64,000 bases of DNA, from the NCBI GenBank assembly GCA_938008435.1, contig CALLKK010000008.1, positions 124,001 to 188,000 of the forward strand, read 5' to 3'. Each line of letters starts with the position of its first letter. The first letter of the stretch is position 1. This stretch comes from an uncultured Steroidobacter sp. (GTDB lineage Bacteria; Pseudomonadota; Gammaproteobacteria; Steroidobacterales; Steroidobacteraceae). Made by a program: the position numbers and the translations under genes. Shown here one piece after another: positions 61,190 through 64,000 of the stretch. The notes beneath the pieces were generated by a model that did no database searches, had not been told where the DNA came from, and was given only the letters and a program-made list of their open reading frames with translations.

Positions 61190-61705
61190 TCAGTCGGTGA
61201 GATTCCAGTTGCCGATGTCGGCGTTCACGCCTTCGCCGCCCTCCTGACCGTCGGCGCCGAGCGAATAGAGGTCGTATTCGAGGCCGCGCTGGCCCGGGTA
61301 GACGTAAATGTAATCGTTGCCCCACGGATCCTTGCGCAGGCCGCCGCTCAGGTAGCCGCCCGGCTTCCAGTTACGAATGGTGGGATCGTTGGGCTGCTCG
61401 ACGAGCGCGCGCAGGCCTTGCTCGGTCGTCGGATACTTGAAGTTGTCCATGCGGAAGAGATTGAGCGCCGTCTCGTACGCGCGGATGTCCTGACGCGCCT
61501 TGGCGATCTGCGCATCGTCGATACGGCGAATGACGTTCGGGGCCACGATCGCGGCCAACAGGCCGAGGATCACCACCACGACCATGATTTCGATCAACGT
61601 AAAGCCGCGGCTGCCGCGTCCGGCGAGCGCAGCGGGCAGGAAGCGCGTCGCGGTCCGGAACGAACGCTTCGTCGAGGGGCGAACCATCGCAAGTATGCGT
61701 GACAT
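61190..61705 (-). CDS. gspG: Type II secretion major pseudopilin GspG
   Basis: GspG is the main subunit of the pseudopilus that pushes substrates through the secretin. The prepilin site GSRG/FTLIEIMVVVVILGLLAA has Glu at +5. The C-terminal calcium loop and conserved core (LFRMDNFKYPTTEQGL, GGLRKDPWGNDYIYVYPG, LYSLGADGQEGGEG) are complete. From the ATG at 61705 the leader is 34 residues, long for GspG. A TTG at 61714 or an internal ATG at 61687 are alternatives. It is the first gene of gspGHIJKLMN. gspC, D, E and F are not in the window. Confidence 0.95.
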   Translation of the reverse strand: MSRILAMVRPSTKRSFRTATRFLPAALAGRGSRGFTLIEIMVVVVILGLLAAIVAPNVIRRIDDAQIAKARQDIRAYETALNLFRMDNFKYPTTEQGLRALVEQPNDPTIRNWKPGGYLSGGLRKDPWGNDYIYVYPGQRGLEYDLYSLGADGQEGGEGVNADIGNWNLTD

Positions 61706-61784
61706 GTTCGTCAATCCTTACTCACTTGAGCGAGAATGCGCTTAATCGACAGCGCGCCGGATAATAACAAAGTGGACTTGCGCC

Positions 61785-62396
61785 TTGAGTGACGAGACCG
61801 CCCGTGCCCGAATCAACGGACAGTCCCTGCGGCTGTACGCCTGGCTGGCGGCGGCGCTCGTCCTGTTCGGTTTATTCGGCAAGACCGCGTTCGAATCGTT
61901 CCGCTACGAGCGGGCGCGGGTGTTTGCGGGCGAGCTCTGGCGGCTCGTCTCAGGCCATTTCGTGCACGGCTCGCTCCAGCATCTGATCGTGAACGTGGCG
62001 GGCTTGGCCCTCGGGGCGGCGCTGTTCGCACGCGAGTATCGGGTGCACGAATGGCTCGCGATCATCGCGCTCAGCATCGCTGCGATCGACCTCGGTTTTG
62101 TCTTTTGCGAGCCACAATTGGCCTGGTACGTCGGCTTTTCCGGGGTGCTGCACGGCATGTTCGCAGCCGGCGCCGTCGGGTGGTGGAGACAGGGCGGAAC
62201 CGCGCCAGCGCTGGCGTTGAGCCTGGTGCTCATCGGCAAACTCGCCTGGGAGCAATGGCGCGGTGCGTTGCCGCTGTCGGGCGATCTCCCGGTCGTTGTA
62301 GATGCGCATCTGTATGGCGCCATCGGCGGCGCGGCGGCGGCCGGCCTCCTGTGGCTCCGGCGCCAAGACTGGCTCTCCCGACGTCGCCCGCTATAA
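61785..62396 (+). CDS. rrtA: Rhombosortase (rhomboid-family GlyGly-CTERM protease)
   Basis: A small polytopic rhomboid-fold protease. The catalytic serine S119 is in VGFSGVLHG and the catalytic histidine H175 is in DAHLYGAIGG. LWRLVSGHFVHGSLQHLIVN (51-70) carries the conserved His/Asn of the oxyanion region. The compact 203-residue form with six helices matches rhombosortases, which cleave the GlyGly-CTERM tail of proteins exported by type II secretion. It is divergent from gspG across 79 bases. The start is a TTG at 61785, since no ATG is available. No GlyGly-CTERM substrate was seen here. Confidence 0.85.
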   Translation: MSDETARARINGQSLRLYAWLAAALVLFGLFGKTAFESFRYERARVFAGELWRLVSGHFVHGSLQHLIVNVAGLALGAALFAREYRVHEWLAIIALSIAAIDLGFVFCEPQLAWYVGFSGVLHGMFAAGAVGWWRQGGTAPALALSLVLIGKLAWEQWRGALPLSGDLPVVVDAHLYGAIGGAAAAGLLWLRRQDWLSRRRPL

Positions 62397-62521
62397 TCCC
62401 GGCCCCTCTGGCCCGGTGGGCAGTGAGCGAGCGTCTCGTCGCCCTATGCCGTCGACCGAATTGGCCATGGGCACTGACAGCTTGAATTTTCGTTCGCCAT
62501 TCACTGCCTGACATTTCCCCG

Positions 62522-63466
62522 ATGTTTGCTTTTGTATTTCCCGGTCAAGGTTCGCAATCCGTCGGCATGATGCGTGCGCTCGCCGAGTTCGATCCGCTCG
62601 TCGGGGAAACCTTCGCCGACGCGTCGGACGTGCTGGGCTACGATCTCTGGACGCTGTGCCAGGAAGGACCGGAAGATCAGCTCGGCGCCACCGAGCGGAC
62701 GCAGCCCGCGATGCTGACCGCGGGCGTGGCGACGTGGCGCGTGTGGCGCAAGCACGGCGGCGGCTTGCCCGCTGCGATGGCGGGCCACAGCTTGGGCGAG
62801 TATTCCGCGCTCGTAGCGGCGGGTGTTCTCGACTTCCGCACGGCCGTGTCGCTCGTGCGCTTCCGCGGCGAGGCGATGCAGGCGGCGGTGCCGCTCGGAC
62901 AGGGTGCGATGGCGGCGATTCTGGGGCTCGAGGATGCGGATGTCGAAGCCGCTTGCGCGGAAGCTGCGCAGGGCGAAGTGGTGCAGGCCGCGAATTACAA
63001 CTCGCCGGGCCAGGTCGTGATCGCCGGTGCGAGCGCGGCCGTCGATCGCGCCATCGAGCTGTTGAAGGCCAAGGGTGCCAAGCGCGCCATCAAGCTGCCG
63101 GTCAGCGTTCCCTCGCATAGTGCGCTCATGCAGCCTGCGGCGGAGCGTCTCGAAGAACGGCTGCGTTCCGTCGAGGTCAAGCCTGCGGAAGGGTTGGACA
63201 TCTACACCGTCGATGTGCGCAAGCACAGCGATGCCGACGGCATTCGCCGCGCGTTGGTCGAGCAACTCGTCAAACCCGTGCGCTGGACGCAGACGATCCA
63301 AGCGATCGTCGCGAGCGGCGCGCGCGTGATCGTCGAATGCGGTCCGGGCCGAGTGCTCACCGGTTTGAACCGCAGGATCGAGAAGAACAAGGAGATCGAG
63401 ATGATCGCAATCGAAGATGCGGATTCGTTGCAGCGTGCCCTCGAGGCATGCCGGAGCGCCGCATGA
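62522..63466 (+). CDS. fabD: Malonyl-CoA:ACP transacylase
   Basis: FabD loads malonate onto acyl carrier protein for fatty acid synthesis. The N-terminus MFAFVFPGQGSQSVGM, the nucleophile S90 in AGHSLGEYSALVAAG, the histidine in VPSHSALM and the NYNSPGQ-type loop are intact. It has 314 residues. fabG overlaps its stop by four bases. The usual upstream neighbours rpmF, plsX and fabH are missing, and the 125-base gap before it shows no gene. Confidence 0.97.
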   Translation: MFAFVFPGQGSQSVGMMRALAEFDPLVGETFADASDVLGYDLWTLCQEGPEDQLGATERTQPAMLTAGVATWRVWRKHGGGLPAAMAGHSLGEYSALVAAGVLDFRTAVSLVRFRGEAMQAAVPLGQGAMAAILGLEDADVEAACAEAAQGEVVQAANYNSPGQVVIAGASAAVDRAIELLKAKGAKRAIKLPVSVPSHSALMQPAAERLEERLRSVEVKPAEGLDIYTVDVRKHSDADGIRRALVEQLVKPVRWTQTIQAIVASGARVIVECGPGRVLTGLNRRIEKNKEIEMIAIEDADSLQRALEACRSAA

Positions 63467-64000
63467 GCACCGCGAACAACGGCGCCGTGCTGGCGCAAGA
63501 GATCGCGATCGTAACGGGCGCCTCGCGCGGCATCGGCAAGGCCGTGGCGTTCGAGCTGGCGCGGCAAGGTGCGACCGTCGTCGGCACGGCAACGAGCGAG
63601 GCAGGTGCGCAGGCCATCACCGAAGCGCTGCAAAGCGCTGGATTGAAGGGCCGCGGCGCCGTGTTGAACGTGGCGGATCCCGCGTCCGTGGAAGCCTTCC
63701 TCAAGGATGTGGAAGAGAAGGAGGGGGCGGCGACCATCCTCGTGAACAACGCAGGAATTACACGCGACAACCTGCTGCTGCGCATGAAGCCGGAGGAGTG
63801 GGACGAGATCCTCAACACCAACTTGAGCTCGGTGTTCCGGCTGTCCAAGGGAGTATTGCGCGGGATGATGAAGGCGCGGCGCGGCCGCATCATCAACATC
63901 GCTTCGGTGGTCGGCGTGATGGGAAATGCCGGTCAGACCAATTATGCCGCGGCCAAGGCGGGCATCATCGGCTTCACCAAGTCGCTGGCGCGCGAGGTCG
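63463..64000 (+). CDS. fabG: 3-oxoacyl-ACP reductase (3' end cut by window)
   Basis: FabG reduces 3-oxoacyl-ACP with NADPH in the fatty acid elongation cycle. It is a short-chain dehydrogenase. The cofactor motif TGASRGIGK, the NNAGITRDNLLLRM block typical of FabG, the catalytic serine in NIASVVGVMGN and Y-x-x-x-K in TNYAAAKAG are all visible in the 179 residues present. The remaining roughly 70 residues lie beyond the window. The ATG overlaps the fabD stop (ATGA), so the fab genes are coupled; acpP and fabF would be expected next. Confidence 0.96.
   Translation, partial: MSTANNGAVLAQEIAIVTGASRGIGKAVAFELARQGATVVGTATSEAGAQAITEALQSAGLKGRGAVLNVADPASVEAFLKDVEEKEGAATILVNNAGITRDNLLLRMKPEEWDEILNTNLSSVFRLSKGVLRGMMKARRGRIINIASVVGVMGNAGQTNYAAAKAGIIGFTKSLAREV

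Overview
The window is gene-dense, visibly GC-rich bacterial chromosome with about 56 protein genes and one tRNA gene. No gap without a gene exceeds 300 bases. Gene content and order point to a gammaproteobacterium, most likely on the Xanthomonadales/Nevskiales/Steroidobacterales side. The clues are tolR-tolA-tolB-pal-cpoB-queE-queC-tRNA-Lys, a fused aspartokinase/homoserine dehydrogenase in thrABC, kynA, msrPQ, a type II secretion operon with a rhombosortase, and an AddAB-like helicase/nuclease pair. The taxonomic placement is inference. No insertion sequence, prophage, integrase, CRISPR array or resistance cassette was found, so this looks like core chromosome.

Layout. 1-5.7 kb: the cell-envelope Tol-Pal system (tolR is cut by the window edge), then two preQ0 (7-deazaguanine) synthesis genes and tRNA-Lys(TTT). 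6.0-7.3 kb: a GspA/ExeA-type AAA ATPase fused to an FHA domain. 7.6-13.0 kb: thrA-thrB-thrC and a membrane-anchored NERD-like protein. 13.0-15.3 kb (minus strand): tatD and an M20 peptidase. 15.3-17.8 kb: a periplasmic protein, a YgjP-type metalloprotein and tryptophan 2,3-dioxygenase. 17.8-19.5 kb (minus): the periplasmic methionine sulfoxide reductase MsrPQ. 19.7-21.4 kb: a CreD-like membrane protein and a small unknown. 21.4-28.3 kb (minus): an enoyl-CoA isomerase/hydratase, aconitase, mnmA, nudJ and purB.

28.4-34.9 kb: fumarase C, two nucleotide house-cleaning enzymes (a CoA-type Nudix hydrolase and MazG), a glycine-zipper protein, then a small PepSY-type protein with a PhoP/PhoQ-like two-component system ending in a good intrinsic terminator. 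34.9-38.8 kb: the RNA helicase HrpA. 38.9-41.6 kb (minus): a saccharopine dehydrogenase/ALDH7 pair for lysine breakdown. 41.7-45.4 kb: class II DAHP synthase, HMG-CoA lyase, a GntR/FCD regulator and a peroxiredoxin. 45.5-47.2 kb (minus): etfBA. 47.3-49.5 kb: an Asp/Glu-racemase-superfamily enzyme and AlaA aminotransferase. 49.6-55.7 kb: the AddB-like and AddA-like recombination nucleases. 55.7-61.7 kb (minus): gspG-H-I-J-K-L-M-N, the pseudopilin and inner-membrane platform part of a type II secretion system. 61.8-62.4 kb: a divergent rhombosortase that would process secreted substrates. 62.5-64.0 kb: fabD and the start of fabG.

The genes are mostly housekeeping. The most interesting parts are the FHA-fused GspA ATPase with a degenerate Walker B, the pseudopilin operon back-to-back with a rhombosortase (a GlyGly-CTERM protein-sorting route), the Fe-S/nuclease architecture of the AddAB-like pair, an arginine/glutamate-rich TolA stalk, a one-cysteine racemase-family enzyme, and a perfect palindrome lying over the expected -35 position of the aconitase promoter.
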